From an uncultured Alphaproteobacteria bacterium (GTDB lineage Bacteria; Pseudomonadota; Alphaproteobacteria; Methylaequorales; Methylaequoraceae): 59,017 bases of DNA. Location of the stretch: NCBI GenBank assembly GCA_902618535.1, contig CACNAV010000009.1, positions 1-59,017 on the forward strand. Direction: 5' to 3'. The position numbers were made by a program, and so were the translations under genes. The notes under the pieces are model-generated. The model was not told the DNA's origin, made no database searches, and saw only the letters and a list, made by a program, of their open reading frames with translations. Of this stretch, positions 1-9,069 are shown piece after piece; positions within the stretch are counted from its first letter, which is position 1; every line of letters begins with the position of its first letter.

Positions 1-12
1 CGAAAAGTAAAA

Positions 13-669
13 ATGAAGTTAGTTTCAATAATTGACTATGGTTGTGGAAACATAAGATCGGTTTTTAATGCTTTTAATGCAATTAGAGAAAAGAAAAATA
101 TTAAAGTTCTTGTAACCAGCCAGGAAAAGGAAATTAAAAGGGCTAATTATTTAGTACTTCCAGGGGTAGGTTCTTTTGAATCTTGTATTAAAGGTTTAAA
201 AAAATCAAATTTATTAGGTATTATCACACAGAAGGTTAAAGATGACTATGTTCCTTTTTTGGGAATTTGTGTTGGGATGCAAATGCTTGCTACTCATAGT
301 TTTGAAAATGGAAAGTATGAAGGACTAAACTGGATAAAAGGTGAAGTAAAAAAAGTACAAAAAACCAAAGAAAGGCTTAAGATACCTCATATGGGCTGGA
401 ACAACCTCGAAATAAAGAAAGAAACAGCATTTATAAAAAAATTAAAGACAAAATTAGAATTTGAAAAAGTGTCAGCATATTTTGTACATAGTTATAATTT
501 TTTAACAAAAAATGAAGATAACAAAATAATGACAGTAAATTATGGCCAAGAAATCACAGCAATGGTTTCAGAAAACAATATAATTGGAACACAATTTCAC
601 CCAGAAAAAAGTAATTTTTTTGGACTTATTTTTTTAGAAACTTTCCTTGAATCCGAGAAAATTATATGA
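13..669 (+). CDS. hisH: Imidazole glycerol phosphate synthase, glutamine amidotransferase subunit HisH
   Basis: HisH hydrolyses glutamine and passes ammonia to HisF, which makes imidazole glycerol phosphate (histidine pathway) and AICAR. The class I glutaminase nucleophile is Cys86 in GICVGMQML, and His196 and Glu198 lie in TQFHPEKS. A PGVGSF segment sits near residue 50. The 218-residue length is normal and the N-terminus (VSIIDYGCGN) is the conserved one. The gene overlaps hisA by 4 bp (ATGA), which suggests coupled translation. Only 12 bases precede it, so the promoter and the usual hisB neighbour are outside the window. Confidence 0.97.
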   Translation: MKLVSIIDYGCGNIRSVFNAFNAIREKKNIKVLVTSQEKEIKRANYLVLPGVGSFESCIKGLKKSNLLGIITQKVKDDYVPFLGICVGMQMLATHSFENGKYEGLNWIKGEVKKVQKTKERLKIPHMGWNNLEIKKETAFIKKLKTKLEFEKVSAYFVHSYNFLTKNEDNKIMTVNYGQEITAMVSENNIIGTQFHPEKSNFFGLIFLETFLESEKII

Positions 670-1409
670 ACCTATATCCTGCAATTGATATAAAAGGTGG
701 AAAATGCATTCGTCTCACAAAGGGAAAATTAGAAAAAATTACTTTCTACAACTCCGATCCTTTGGAACAAGCAAAAGAATTTGTAAAGCTTGGTGCAAAT
801 TGGATTCATATGGTCGATATAGATGGTGCTTTCAAAGGGGAAAACTGTAATCATGAAATTTTTATAAAAATAAAAAAAAAAATAAAATGTTTTATTCAGG
901 TTGGAGGAGGAATTAGGAATGAACGAACAGTAGCTTATCTCGTTGACAATAACATAGATAGAATTGTCTTAGGGACTGTAGCTGTTACAAACCCAGGATT
1001 GGTAAAAAGAGTATCTACACAATTTCCTGGTAAAATTGCGATAGGTTTAGATGCTAAAAAAGGGTTTGTTGCCACTGAGGGCTGGTCGAAAATAAAAAAA
1101 ATTACCGTAAATGAACTTGCAAAACAATACGAAGATATGGGAATAAGGCATCTTATTTTTACTGATATTGATAAAGATGGCGTTCTCGAGGGAGTGAGTT
1201 ATGATCAACTTCAGGGTTTATTAGAATCAACAAAAATTAATGTAATTGCATCAGGGGGTGTTTCATCTTTAGAAGATATAAAAAAGCTAAAGAAAATCAG
1301 TATTAATTATCAAAATTTAGTGGGAGTCATAGTAGGAAAAGCAATTTATGAAAAAAGGCTTCAAGTAGAACATGCTGTAAACTTTTTAAATAAAACAAAT
1401 GAAGATTAG
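666..1409 (+). CDS. hisA: ProFAR isomerase HisA
   Basis: HisA is the phosphoribosylformimino-5-aminoimidazole carboxamide ribotide isomerase of histidine synthesis, a (beta/alpha)8 barrel related to HisF. Asp8 in [10 protein letters not shown] and Asp129 in IGLDAKKG match the two catalytic aspartates. The phosphate-binding glycines appear as QVGGGIRN near residue 80 and ASGGVSS in the second half. It overlaps hisH by 4 bp and hisF by 11 bp, so it belongs to one polycistronic unit. At 247 residues it is full length. Confidence 0.97.
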   Translation: MNLYPAIDIKGGKCIRLTKGKLEKITFYNSDPLEQAKEFVKLGANWIHMVDIDGAFKGENCNHEIFIKIKKKIKCFIQVGGGIRNERTVAYLVDNNIDRIVLGTVAVTNPGLVKRVSTQFPGKIAIGLDAKKGFVATEGWSKIKKITVNELAKQYEDMGIRHLIFTDIDKDGVLEGVSYDQLQGLLESTKINVIASGGVSSLEDIKKLKKISINYQNLVGVIVGKAIYEKRLQVEHAVNFLNKTNED

Positions 1410-2166
1410 AATTATACCCTGCCTTGATGTTGATAAAGGAAGAGTTGTTAAAGGAATTAACTTCGTCGACCTTATTGATGCAGGTGATCCCGTTGAACAA
1501 GCTAAAATTTATAGCAAAAATGGTGCAGATGAGATTACTTTTCTTGATATTACCGCAACTCACGAAAAAAGAAATCCAATGGTAGATATAATAGAAAAAA
1601 CTGCTTACCAATGCTTTGTCCCCTTAACCGTTGGTGGGGGGGTCAGAGGAATCACTGATATGGATAAATTTTTATCCGTTGGTGCTGACAAAGTTTCACT
1701 GAATAGTGCCGCTATTAACAATCCAAACCTAATAAGTGAGGGTGCTAAAAAATTTGGCAATCAATGTATTGTTGTAGCCATAGATGCTAAAAAAGTGAAC
1801 GGCGCTTGGAATGTTTTCATAAATGGGGGGAGAATAAATACTTTTAAAGATGCCATCGTATGGGCTAAAGAAGCCGAAGATTTAGGAGCAGGCGAGATTC
1901 TTTTAACATCTATGGATAGAGATGGAACCAAGGCTGGTTTTGACTTAAATTTAACAAAAAAAATCTCTGAGTCAGTAAATGTTCCTGTGATTGCTTCTGG
2001 TGGCGTTGGGACCTTAAATCATTTCGTTGATGGTGTCAAAAAAGGTAAAGCCTCAGCTTTACTTGCCGCATCCGTTTTTCATTTTGGAAAATTTTCTATC
2101 AGTGAAGTTAAAAAACATTTAATTTTAAATGATATTGATGTAAGAATGGATTATATTTCAAGGTAA
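1399..2166 (+). CDS. hisF: Imidazole glycerol phosphate synthase, cyclase subunit HisF
   Basis: HisF uses ammonia from HisH to close the imidazole ring, yielding imidazole glycerol phosphate and AICAR. Asp10 in [15 protein letters not shown] and Asp129 in VVAIDAKK are the expected acid-base pair. TVGGGVRG and ASGGVGT are the phosphate-binding loops. The 255-residue length is typical. The start codon lies inside the last codons of hisA (11-bp overlap), and hisE follows after 3 bp. Confidence 0.97.
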   Translation: MKIRIIPCLDVDKGRVVKGINFVDLIDAGDPVEQAKIYSKNGADEITFLDITATHEKRNPMVDIIEKTAYQCFVPLTVGGGVRGITDMDKFLSVGADKVSLNSAAINNPNLISEGAKKFGNQCIVVAIDAKKVNGAWNVFINGGRINTFKDAIVWAKEAEDLGAGEILLTSMDRDGTKAGFDLNLTKKISESVNVPVIASGGVGTLNHFVDGVKKGKASALLAASVFHFGKFSISEVKKHLILNDIDVRMDYISR

Positions 2167-2169
2167 AAT

Positions 2170-2460
2170 ATGGAAGATAAATTATTTTTCAAGTTGTCAC
2201 AAATTATTAAAAAGAGAAAAAAAGACCTTCCTAAAGACTCCTATGTTGCAAAGCTTTTTGGAAAAGGGAAAGTAAAAATTGCTAATAAATTTGGGGAAGA
2301 GGCCATTGAAACCATAACAGCATATTTATATGAAGGAAAAAAAGAATTGCTTGAAGAATCTGCTGACCTCATATTTCATTTATTGATTATGTTAGAAGAC
2401 TCAGGTCTAACAATTGAAGAAGTAGAAAAAACACTTTCAAAGAGAATGAAGAATGATTGA
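2170..2460 (+). CDS. hisE: Phosphoribosyl-ATP pyrophosphatase HisE
   Basis: HisE removes pyrophosphate from phosphoribosyl-ATP, the second step of histidine synthesis. The all-alpha MazG-like fold is indicated by the acidic metal-binding motifs KFGEEAIETI (about residues 37-46) and EESADLIFHLL (about 63-73). At 96 residues it is a stand-alone HisE and not a HisIE fusion. It starts 3 bp after hisF and overlaps the HIT gene by 8 bp. Confidence 0.95.
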   Translation: MEDKLFFKLSQIIKKRKKDLPKDSYVAKLFGKGKVKIANKFGEEAIETITAYLYEGKKELLEESADLIFHLLIMLEDSGLTIEEVEKTLSKRMKND

Positions 2461-2821
2461 CATTACTAATTATGACGATGACAATATTTTTGCGAAAATC
2501 TTGAGACAAGAAATACCTTCAAGAAAAGTTTTTGAAAACAAATACGTTTACGCGTTCGAAGATATAAATCCTCAAGCGCCTATACACATTTTAATAATAC
2601 CAAAAAAGTCTTTTTGTAGTTTTCAAGATTTTTCAAAAAAAGCTGACTCAAAGTTTATTTGTGAGTTTATAAAATCTATAGACCTTATTGCAGAAAAGCT
2701 AGAACTTAAGGAGGGATATAGGTTAATAACAAATATTGGAAAACATGGTGGGCAAGAAGTTCCCCACTTCCATTTTCACTTATTATCTGGAAGACCAATT
2801 GGAAAGATGGTTTCAACCTAA
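2453..2821 (+). CDS. hinT: HIT-family purine nucleoside phosphoramidase (HinT-like)
   Basis: This is a histidine-triad nucleotide-binding protein of the HinT/PKCI branch, which hydrolyses AMP-lysine-type phosphoramidates. The triad is visible as His105, His107 and His109 in VPHFHFHLLSGR, with the nucleotide-binding DINPQAP segment near residue 37 and HILIIPK after it. The 122-residue length is usual. It overlaps hisE by 8 bp, so it is co-transcribed with the his genes. Its 3' end overlaps the convergent xthA by 9 bp. The physiological substrate is not known. Confidence 0.93.
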   Translation: MIDITNYDDDNIFAKILRQEIPSRKVFENKYVYAFEDINPQAPIHILIIPKKSFCSFQDFSKKADSKFICEFIKSIDLIAEKLELKEGYRLITNIGKHGGQEVPHFHFHLLSGRPIGKMVST

Positions 2822-3595
2822 GTCAAACTCATAACTGATCGGAACATGGTCAGATGGTTGGGGGAGAGAACGCGTTTCAATGATAATTTTAGCATTCAAA
2901 GACACAACCTTATGGTGGTCGGTTATCCAAATATGATCCAACCTTCTTCCTCTATTATTCTTTTTAAAATCTTTGGATCTATAGCTCCACCAAGTAAACA
3001 CATTTTTTGGCGGCGAAATAAACATTCTGGTAGTATCAATAAATTTTCCTTTATTCATAATTTTAATTAATTTTTCTCTCTCAACTTTTGTATGGCTTAC
3101 AATATTTTGTAATTGTTTATGAGACCAAACATCATCTTCATTTGGGGAAACATTTAAGTCACCACAGATTACATTTATTTGATTTTCATTAAACTCAAAA
3201 AAATTTTCCATTTCATCTAAAAACCTTAATTTGTGTTCAAATTTTTCATTTTCATTTATATCTGGTATATCTCCTCCAGCGGGAACATAAATTGAATGTA
3301 TTGAAAAATTTTTAAAATTTGCTTGAATGTGTCTCGCATCATCGAGATTACAAAACTTGTGTGAATTTATTTTATTTGCTTCGATTTTTGATATAATTGC
3401 TACTCCATTATATGACTGAATGCCATTTATATAAACAAAATAACCTTTTTTTTCCAACACTTCCTTTGGGAAACAATCGTCAATTGTTTTTGTTTCTTGA
3501 AGACAGACAATATCAGGATTTTCTTTTTTTATTAAGGAAAGTAATTGATTTTTTCTTACTCTAATAGAATTGACATTCCAACTGAGGATTTTCAT
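2813..3595 (-). CDS. xthA: Exodeoxyribonuclease III / AP endonuclease XthA
   Basis: XthA cleaves DNA at abasic sites and has 3'-phosphatase and exonuclease activity in base excision repair. The endonuclease/exonuclease/phosphatase fold shows its motifs in order: LSWNVNSIR (4-12), LQETK, the GDLNVSPNEDD metal/catalytic segment near residue 145, RLDHIWIT, and PSDHVPISYEF at the C-terminus with the active-site histidine. At 260 residues it is full length. Its start codon overlaps the rho stop codon by one base (TAATG), so it is probably translated from the rho transcript. Confidence 0.95.
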   Translation of the reverse strand: MKILSWNVNSIRVRKNQLLSLIKKENPDIVCLQETKTIDDCFPKEVLEKKGYFVYINGIQSYNGVAIISKIEANKINSHKFCNLDDARHIQANFKNFSIHSIYVPAGGDIPDINENEKFEHKLRFLDEMENFFEFNENQINVICGDLNVSPNEDDVWSHKQLQNIVSHTKVEREKLIKIMNKGKFIDTTRMFISPPKNVFTWWSYRSKDFKKNNRGRRLDHIWITDHHKVVSLNAKIIIETRSLPQPSDHVPISYEFDLG

Positions 3596-4851
3596 TAAGA
3601 TTTCATAGATTCAAAAAAATCGGAATTATTTTTTGAATTTTTAATCTTGTCAATTAAGAACTCCATCGAGTCGTTAACACCCATTGGCATTAAAATCTTT
3701 CTAAGAATCCACATTTTTGATAAATCATCTTTTGAAACTAATAGTTCTTCTTTTCTCGTACCTGATTTGGTAACGTCAATAGAGGGGAAAACTCTTTTAT
3801 CAGAAAGTTTTCTATCAAGTATTATTTCTGAATTTCCTGTTCCCTTAAATTCCTCAAAAATAACTTCATCCATTCTTGACCCCGTATCAACCAAAGCGGT
3901 TCCAATAATAGTTAAAGATCCACCTTCTTCGATATTTCTAGCTGCACCAAAAAATCTTTTGGGTCTCTGAAGTGCGTTAGCATCAACACCACCAGTCAAA
4001 ACTTTTCCAGAACTTGGTACCTGGGTGTTATACGCTCTTGCTAGTCTTGTAATTGAATCTAGTAATATTACAACATCTCTTTTATGTTCAACTAATCTTT
4101 TTGCTTTTGAAATGACCATCTCTGATACTGCGACATGTCGACTAGCTGGCTCGTCAAAAGTAGAGGAAACAACCTCCCCTTTTACAGACCTAATCATATC
4201 TGTAACCTCCTCTGGTCTCTCATCAATCAAAAGAACTATAAGATACACTTCTGGATGATTTGAAGTAATTGAGTGAGCAATATTTTGTAACATTACAGTT
4301 TTACCGGTTCTAGGTGGAGCAACAATAAGTGCTCTTTGTCCTTTACCAAGAGGCGCAATTAAATCCATTACCCTGTGCGTAATGTCTTTAGCCATCGGGT
4401 TTTCAACTTCCATTCTTAACTTTTCATCAGGATATAGTGGGGTAAGGTTATCAAAATTTATTCTTTGTTTAGTTTTTTCAGTTGATTCAAAATTAATCTT
4501 ATCAATCTTAGTGATAGCAAAATATCTCTCGGATTCTCTCGGAGACCGCATTTCTCCCTCAACAGTGTCACCAGTGCGAAGACTATGTTGCTTAATTTGT
4601 GATGGTGAAACATAAATATCATCTGGACCCGGCAAATAGTTTGCATCAGATGATCTTAAAAATCCAAAGCCGTCCTGAAGTATTTCTAGAACGCCTTCTC
4701 CATAAATAGCATCTTTATTTAATGCCATTTGTTTTAAGATAGCAAAAATCATGTCTTGCTTTCTTAGAGTCCCAGCATTTTCAATCCTAAGTTCTTCAGC
4801 GATTTTTAGAAGTTCAGAGGGATTCTTTGATTTTAAATCTTTTAAGTGCAT
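3595..4851 (-). CDS. rho: Transcription termination factor Rho
   Basis: Rho is the hexameric RNA-dependent ATPase that terminates transcription at rut sites. An N-terminal Rho-N/OB region (1-130; GFGFLRS at 61-67) binds RNA. The RecA-like motor has Walker A APPRTGKT (178-185) and Walker B ending at Asp265 in [15 protein letters not shown], followed by the Q- and R-loop region. At 418 residues it lacks the large inserts seen in some lineages. The start [15 protein letters not shown] matches the conserved alphaproteobacterial N-terminus. It lies downstream of the hem genes on the same strand. Confidence 0.98.
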   Translation of the reverse strand: MHLKDLKSKNPSELLKIAEELRIENAGTLRKQDMIFAILKQMALNKDAIYGEGVLEILQDGFGFLRSSDANYLPGPDDIYVSPSQIKQHSLRTGDTVEGEMRSPRESERYFAITKIDKINFESTEKTKQRINFDNLTPLYPDEKLRMEVENPMAKDITHRVMDLIAPLGKGQRALIVAPPRTGKTVMLQNIAHSITSNHPEVYLIVLLIDERPEEVTDMIRSVKGEVVSSTFDEPASRHVAVSEMVISKAKRLVEHKRDVVILLDSITRLARAYNTQVPSSGKVLTGGVDANALQRPKRFFGAARNIEEGGSLTIIGTALVDTGSRMDEVIFEEFKGTGNSEIILDRKLSDKRVFPSIDVTKSGTRKEELLVSKDDLSKMWILRKILMPMGVNDSMEFLIDKIKNSKNNSDFFESMKS

Positions 4852-4907
4852 AAATAAAAAAGGGAAATTAAGAGAAGTTTTTTTTATAAGTTATAAATAA
4901 TAGTTTG

Positions 4908-5336
4908 TCAATCAAATGGTTTAAATACTACTAACAAAACAATTAAAATAAAAAGTATAGTTGGTATTTCATTAATAATTCTAAAAAAGCTTTCTTCTTT
5001 TTTATTATTATTCCCTTCAAAATCATTTTTGATTTTGGCACAGTACATATGAAAGCCCGACATTATAACTACTAATAAAATTTTTATAATAAGCCATGTA
5101 GATAAAAAATAGTTATTAAGTAAAGCTAAAGATATTCCTAAAAACCAAGTTAAAAACATTGACGGATTCATAATAAATCGCAATAATTTTTTCTCCATAG
5201 TCGTAAAAGTTTTGTATTCATTAGATTTTATTTTACAGCTTGAATGGTAGACGAATAATCTTGGTAAATAAAATAAACCAGCCATCCAAGTAGTGAAAAA
5301 GATAATATGCAGAGATTTTAGTATACTATATGTCAT
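4908..5336 (-). CDS. hemJ: Protoporphyrinogen IX oxidase HemJ
   Basis: HemJ (UPF0093) is the membrane protein that oxidises protoporphyrinogen IX to protoporphyrin IX in many bacteria lacking HemG or HemY. About four hydrophobic helices are visible. The conserved histidine lies in LKSLHIIFFTTWMAGLFYLPR (residue 10), and a second conserved block is MNPSMFLTWFLG. At 142 residues it is normal. It follows hemH with a 9-bp gap and precedes rho, the common alphaproteobacterial order, and its product is the HemH substrate. Confidence 0.92.
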   Translation of the reverse strand: MTYSILKSLHIIFFTTWMAGLFYLPRLFVYHSSCKIKSNEYKTFTTMEKKLLRFIMNPSMFLTWFLGISLALLNNYFLSTWLIIKILLVVIMSGFHMYCAKIKNDFEGNNNKKEESFFRIINEIPTILFILIVLLVVFKPFD

Positions 5337-5345
5337 TAAATTTAA

Positions 5346-6359
5346 TCACTTTAGCCAGCCCAGCAATTCTCGATTAATTATTTGTTGATACATTTTTATT
5401 GCAACAGATGAATCATTCAAACAATCAATATAAGAAAAACTTTTTCCTCCTTTTTCTAGAAACTCTTCTTCTCCTTCCATTTTAATTTCCTCTAATGTTT
5501 CCAAGCAATCAACCGAAAACCCTGGTGCCATAATTACCATATTCTCTTTTTTTTGTTTTATCAGCTCATCCATTTTTTCATTCATATATGGCCTAAGCCA
5601 TTCTTGTGGTCCAAATCGCGATTGAAACGACATTTGAAAGATATATTTCCCTTTCATTTTTTCATTTAACAGTCTTACCGTTTTTGCACAATGACAATGA
5701 TAAGGATCTCCTTTAAGGAAATATTTTTTGGGAATTCCATGAAACGAGCACACAATATTCTTTTCCTTTATTTTTTTTTTTCTTAAATGTTCTTCCATAT
5801 TTAACTTTAACGCATTTATGTATAAAGGGTCGTCAAAGTATGGCGGGACAACTCGTATCGTCGGCTGCCATCTTGTTTCCTTCAAAAATTCAAACACCCT
5901 ATCTATTACTGACGCCGTGGTTGTAGCTGAATATTGAGGATACATCGGAAAAATCAGAATTTTTTCACACCCTCTTTTCATCAATTTTTTTAATTCATCT
6001 TTAATTTTTGGGTTTCCATAGTTCATTGCATTTTTTATCTCTACTTTTTTTTTATCGTATTGTTTTTGAAGTTTCTCCGCCACCGATTCAGAAAATACTT
6101 TCAATGGTGATTTATTCCTTTTTTTATCCCAGATTTTCTCATATAGTTTTCCTGACTTTTTTGGTCTAATGATTAAGATAATAAGAAACAGAATTGGAAA
6201 CCAAAGAAACCTTGTTAGCTCTATTATTCTACTATCACTAAGAAACTCCCTCAAATACAGCCACATTGAAACATAATCTGTATTATCAGGTGTTCCTAAA
6301 TTGACCATCAGAACACCTATCTTTTTTTCTGGTATAAAAATATGGTTATCTGGCTTCAT
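5346..6359 (-). CDS. hemH: Ferrochelatase HemH
   Basis: HemH inserts ferrous iron into protoporphyrin IX, the last step of protoheme synthesis. Conserved segments are VLMVNLGTPDN at 16-26, the catalytic-histidine motif CSFHGIPKKYF, and the C-terminal DCLETLEEI acidic helix. The length (337 residues) is typical of proteobacterial ferrochelatase. The start codon lies inside the 3' end of hemE (14-bp overlap), so the two genes are coupled. Confidence 0.96.
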   Translation of the reverse strand: MKPDNHIFIPEKKIGVLMVNLGTPDNTDYVSMWLYLREFLSDSRIIELTRFLWFPILFLIILIIRPKKSGKLYEKIWDKKRNKSPLKVFSESVAEKLQKQYDKKKVEIKNAMNYGNPKIKDELKKLMKRGCEKILIFPMYPQYSATTTASVIDRVFEFLKETRWQPTIRVVPPYFDDPLYINALKLNMEEHLRKKKIKEKNIVCSFHGIPKKYFLKGDPYHCHCAKTVRLLNEKMKGKYIFQMSFQSRFGPQEWLRPYMNEKMDELIKQKKENMVIMAPGFSVDCLETLEEIKMEGEEEFLEKGGKSFSYIDCLNDSSVAIKMYQQIINRELLGWLK

Positions 6360-7359
6360 TAAAATCCCTTATTAGTTTTATCGTTTTTTGGACATTAACA
6401 ATAGGTGTCTGTGGTAAAATTCCATGCGATAAGTTAAATATATGTCTATTGTGCTTAAATCTTAAAAGAATTTTTTTTATTATTTCTTCCATTTTTTTTC
6501 CACCTTCTACAAGCAAATTTGGGTTAAGATTTCCTTGCAAAACTATGCTTTTTTCTTTTGCAATTTCCAAAAGCTCTTCAGGAAAGTTCTCATCAAGGGA
6601 AAGAATATCACAATCAACATTTTCTATAAACTGAAGGATTTTTAATTCTGACCTTCTGGGAAAACAAGCCACGGGAATATCGGGGAAAACCATTTTAATA
6701 TTTTCCAAAATCTTTTTGTTTGGTTTAATAATAAAATCAGAATATAACTCATTGTCTAGTAGACCTGCCCACGATTCAAATATCTTAACTATATTTGCTC
6801 CACTTTTTATCTGTTCTATTAAATACATGCTAGAAAATTCAACGAGTATTTCTATTATTTCTAGTAACTCTTTTTTTTCTTTTTTTAGCTTCGTTTTTAC
6901 TTTTTGATGATTCTTTGACGTTCCTCCTTCTATCATATATGTGAGTACTGTAAACGGTCCTCCACAAAAACCAATCAAATTTTTATCCTTATTATTTTTT
7001 TTAATTAATTTTATTGTATTAAATACTGGTTCTAAGATCTTCAGGTTCTTAGTTAAACTTTTATAATCTAAATCATGCTTGTTATTTATTGGTTCTAAAA
7101 TTGGGCCTATATTTTCTTTAAAATCTACAAATTGTCCCAAAGCATGAGGTACAACAAGAATATCCGAAAATAAAATAATAAAATCTAGGTCGAAACGTTC
7201 TATGGGCTGTAAAGAAATCTTTGCTGCTTTTTCCGAATTAAAACATAAATCCAAAAAGGTTTTTTCTGTTGAACGTATTTTTTTATATTCAGGTAGATAT
7301 CTTCCTGCTTGTCTCATAAACCAGATGGGAATTCTTTTTTGTGAGAAAAGTTTATCCAT
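6346..7359 (-). CDS. hemE: Uroporphyrinogen decarboxylase HemE
   Basis: HemE decarboxylates uroporphyrinogen III to coproporphyrinogen III. The N-terminal family signature PIWFMRQAGRYLPEYKKIR is at residues 11-29, and substrate-contact segments include LFSDILVVPHALG and FCGGPFTVLTYMIEGG. The 337-residue length is normal. It is the first gene of the leftward hemE-hemH-hemJ-rho-xthA run. Its start faces the candidate replication origin, as in Caulobacter, where Cori lies next to hemE. Confidence 0.97.
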   Translation of the reverse strand: MDKLFSQKRIPIWFMRQAGRYLPEYKKIRSTEKTFLDLCFNSEKAAKISLQPIERFDLDFIILFSDILVVPHALGQFVDFKENIGPILEPINNKHDLDYKSLTKNLKILEPVFNTIKLIKKNNKDKNLIGFCGGPFTVLTYMIEGGTSKNHQKVKTKLKKEKKELLEIIEILVEFSSMYLIEQIKSGANIVKIFESWAGLLDNELYSDFIIKPNKKILENIKMVFPDIPVACFPRRSELKILQFIENVDCDILSLDENFPEELLEIAKEKSIVLQGNLNPNLLVEGGKKMEEIIKKILLRFKHNRHIFNLSHGILPQTPIVNVQKTIKLIRDFNEAR

Positions 7360-7636
7360 ATATCTACTACTACTATATTGTATAATAAGGTGGTTGTTGT
7401 TGTTGTAAGGTTAGAAGCGTTAATATCTTTTATTAACATTATACTAACTAACATCTAAAGAAAAAGTATGTTAATAAAATCTTAATAAAATAAAAAAAGA
7501 AAAAGAAATTAAAAGAAAGAATGTGGAAAAAAGATATATATTTAGTGTGAGAGAAAATGTTGATAACATTGTAAACATTATAAACATGTGGAGAAAAAAA
7601 GGAAAAATATAACCAAAAAAAGGTTAGAGAAAAAAG
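7360..7636. other. Candidate chromosomal replication origin (hemE/maf intergenic region)
   Basis: This 277-bp gap lies between divergent hemE and maf. Caulobacter crescentus Cori also lies beside hemE, with the maf-aroE-coaE group on its other side. Near-consensus DnaA boxes (TTATNCACA, read on the minus strand) occur at 7522-7530, 7558-7566 and 7587-7595, each with one mismatch, all in one orientation and 36 and 29 bp apart. A fourth, with one mismatch, is at 7643-7651 inside maf. A very AT-rich stretch (7471-7500) could unwind. By eye, 7482-7640 has 29 G and only 5 C. The identification rests on position plus weak boxes and has not been tested by whole-genome skew. Confidence 0.6.
7471..7485. 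promoter_or_regulatory. CtrA-type site TTAA-N7-TTAA in the candidate origin
   Basis: The sequence TTAATAAAATCTTAA is an exact match to the CtrA consensus TTAA-N7-TTAA. In Caulobacter, CtrA binds such sites in Cori and blocks initiation. No ctrA gene is in this window, and TTAA words are common in AT-rich DNA, so a chance match is possible. Confidence 0.35.
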
Positions 7637-8239
7637 GTGAAACTATACACAAAACATAAACAAGTTATCCTTGCTTCATCAAGTAAAACAAGAGTAAATT
7701 ATTTAAAACAGCATTTAGACAGAATATTAGTTGTCCGACATAAAGTTGATGAAAAAAAAATAAAAGATGAATTTATAGAAACAAATTTCACAGATTTAGC
7801 TAGGCTATTAGCAAAAAAGAAAGCAGAATCTGTTATGGAGGATTATACAAAAAACATAATCATTGGCTCCGATCAAATTCTAGTTTGTGAAGGAAAATTA
7901 ATAAACAAATCTGAAAACCTTTCAGACGCAAAGAATAATTTAATTAATTTAAGGGGAAAAAGACACACACTTATAAGCTCCTTATATGTTATTAAAAATA
8001 AAAAGTTTTATTTTGAAGAAACAAAAGAAGCCGAAATGCTATTTAAAAAAATCCCCCAAAAAAAAATTGATGAATATCTCAGTGAACAAAAGAAGGAAGT
8101 TTTGAAATCTGTTGGATCATATAGAATAGAAGATAATAGCAAATATAATTTTCTAAATATTTTAAAGGGTGATCATGAAACAATCATAGGTTTTCCATTA
8201 AAAAATTTTATAAAAAAGTTTTTGAGGGATAAAAAATGA
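7637..8239 (+). CDS. maf: Maf-family nucleoside triphosphate pyrophosphatase
   Basis: Maf/YhdE-family proteins hydrolyse non-canonical or specific NTPs to monophosphates. The N-terminal motif ILASSSKTR (11-19) and the IIGSDQIL segment with Asp79 are characteristic, followed by LRGKRHTLISS and the QKKIDEYL and GSYRIED elements. At 200 residues it has the usual length. The start is GTG at 7637, with AGG-containing sequence upstream, and Maf homology begins immediately after it. It overlaps aroE by 4 bp, giving the conserved maf-aroE-coaE order beside the origin region. Confidence 0.9.
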   Translation: MKLYTKHKQVILASSSKTRVNYLKQHLDRILVVRHKVDEKKIKDEFIETNFTDLARLLAKKKAESVMEDYTKNIIIGSDQILVCEGKLINKSENLSDAKNNLINLRGKRHTLISSLYVIKNKKFYFEETKEAEMLFKKIPQKKIDEYLSEQKKEVLKSVGSYRIEDNSKYNFLNILKGDHETIIGFPLKNFIKKFLRDKK

Positions 8240-9069
8240 CGCTTTTTGTAATCGGGAAGCCGATAAAGCACTCACTTTCTCCACTTATTCATAATTACTG
8301 GATTAAGAAATATCAATTAGGTTTAGAATATAAAAAAATGGAAGTAGAGAAGGAATCACTCTTTTCATTGGTAGAAAACCTAAGAGAAGGAAAAATTACC
8401 GGACTAAATATAACCTTACCTTATAAAAGGGATATAATATCTTATCTTGATAAAGTTTCGCATACAGCAAAAGATATAGGCGCCATTAACACAGTTTTCA
8501 TTCGGGGAAATAAAGTTTATGGAGAAAATACTGACGGAATTGGTTTTACCAGAGCCCTTGAAAAAAAAACAAAATTTAACTTCTCTAATAAATCAATTTA
8601 TATTTTAGGAGCTGGTGGAGCATCATATGGTATTATTTCCGAGTTAATTGGCAAAAAGGTGGCAAAAATTTATGTCACCAACAGAACAAAACAAAAAACA
8701 ATTCAATTAATAAAACACTTCAAGACTAAAAATAAAGAAATTAAATTAGAATTTGTTGAGTGGAAAGATTTGGCACCAAATTCAGATGTTGATTTAATAA
8801 TAAATACTACTTCCTTTGGAATGAAAGATAACGAATGTATTAAAATAAACATGAATAATCTTAGAGATACATTAATTTTTGTTGATATTATCTACAGCCC
8901 TAAGGAAACAGAGTTACTTAAATTATTCAAAAAAGAAGGTTTTGTCTGTATGAATGGATTAAATATGTTGATTGAACAGGCAGCGGTCTCTTTTGAACTC
9001 TGGTTTAATATATCTCTAAATAACAAAGATATTGAGGAGGTAAAAAATATTTGTGAAGCATCCTATTAA
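8236..9069 (+). CDS. aroE: Shikimate 5-dehydrogenase AroE
   Basis: AroE reduces 3-dehydroshikimate with NADPH in chorismate synthesis. The substrate-binding GKPIKHSLSPLIHN is at 7-20, catalytic Lys64 is in NITLPYKRDI, and Asp100 is in GENTDGIGF. The NADP-binding GAGGAS loop is at 125-130, followed by NRT near residue 148. The length (277) is normal. The ATG overlaps the maf stop (ATGA), and the 3' end overlaps coaE by 17 bp. Confidence 0.96.
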   Translation: MTLFVIGKPIKHSLSPLIHNYWIKKYQLGLEYKKMEVEKESLFSLVENLREGKITGLNITLPYKRDIISYLDKVSHTAKDIGAINTVFIRGNKVYGENTDGIGFTRALEKKTKFNFSNKSIYILGAGGASYGIISELIGKKVAKIYVTNRTKQKTIQLIKHFKTKNKEIKLEFVEWKDLAPNSDVDLIINTTSFGMKDNECIKINMNNLRDTLIFVDIIYSPKETELLKLFKKEGFVCMNGLNMLIEQAAVSFELWFNISLNNKDIEEVKNICEASY

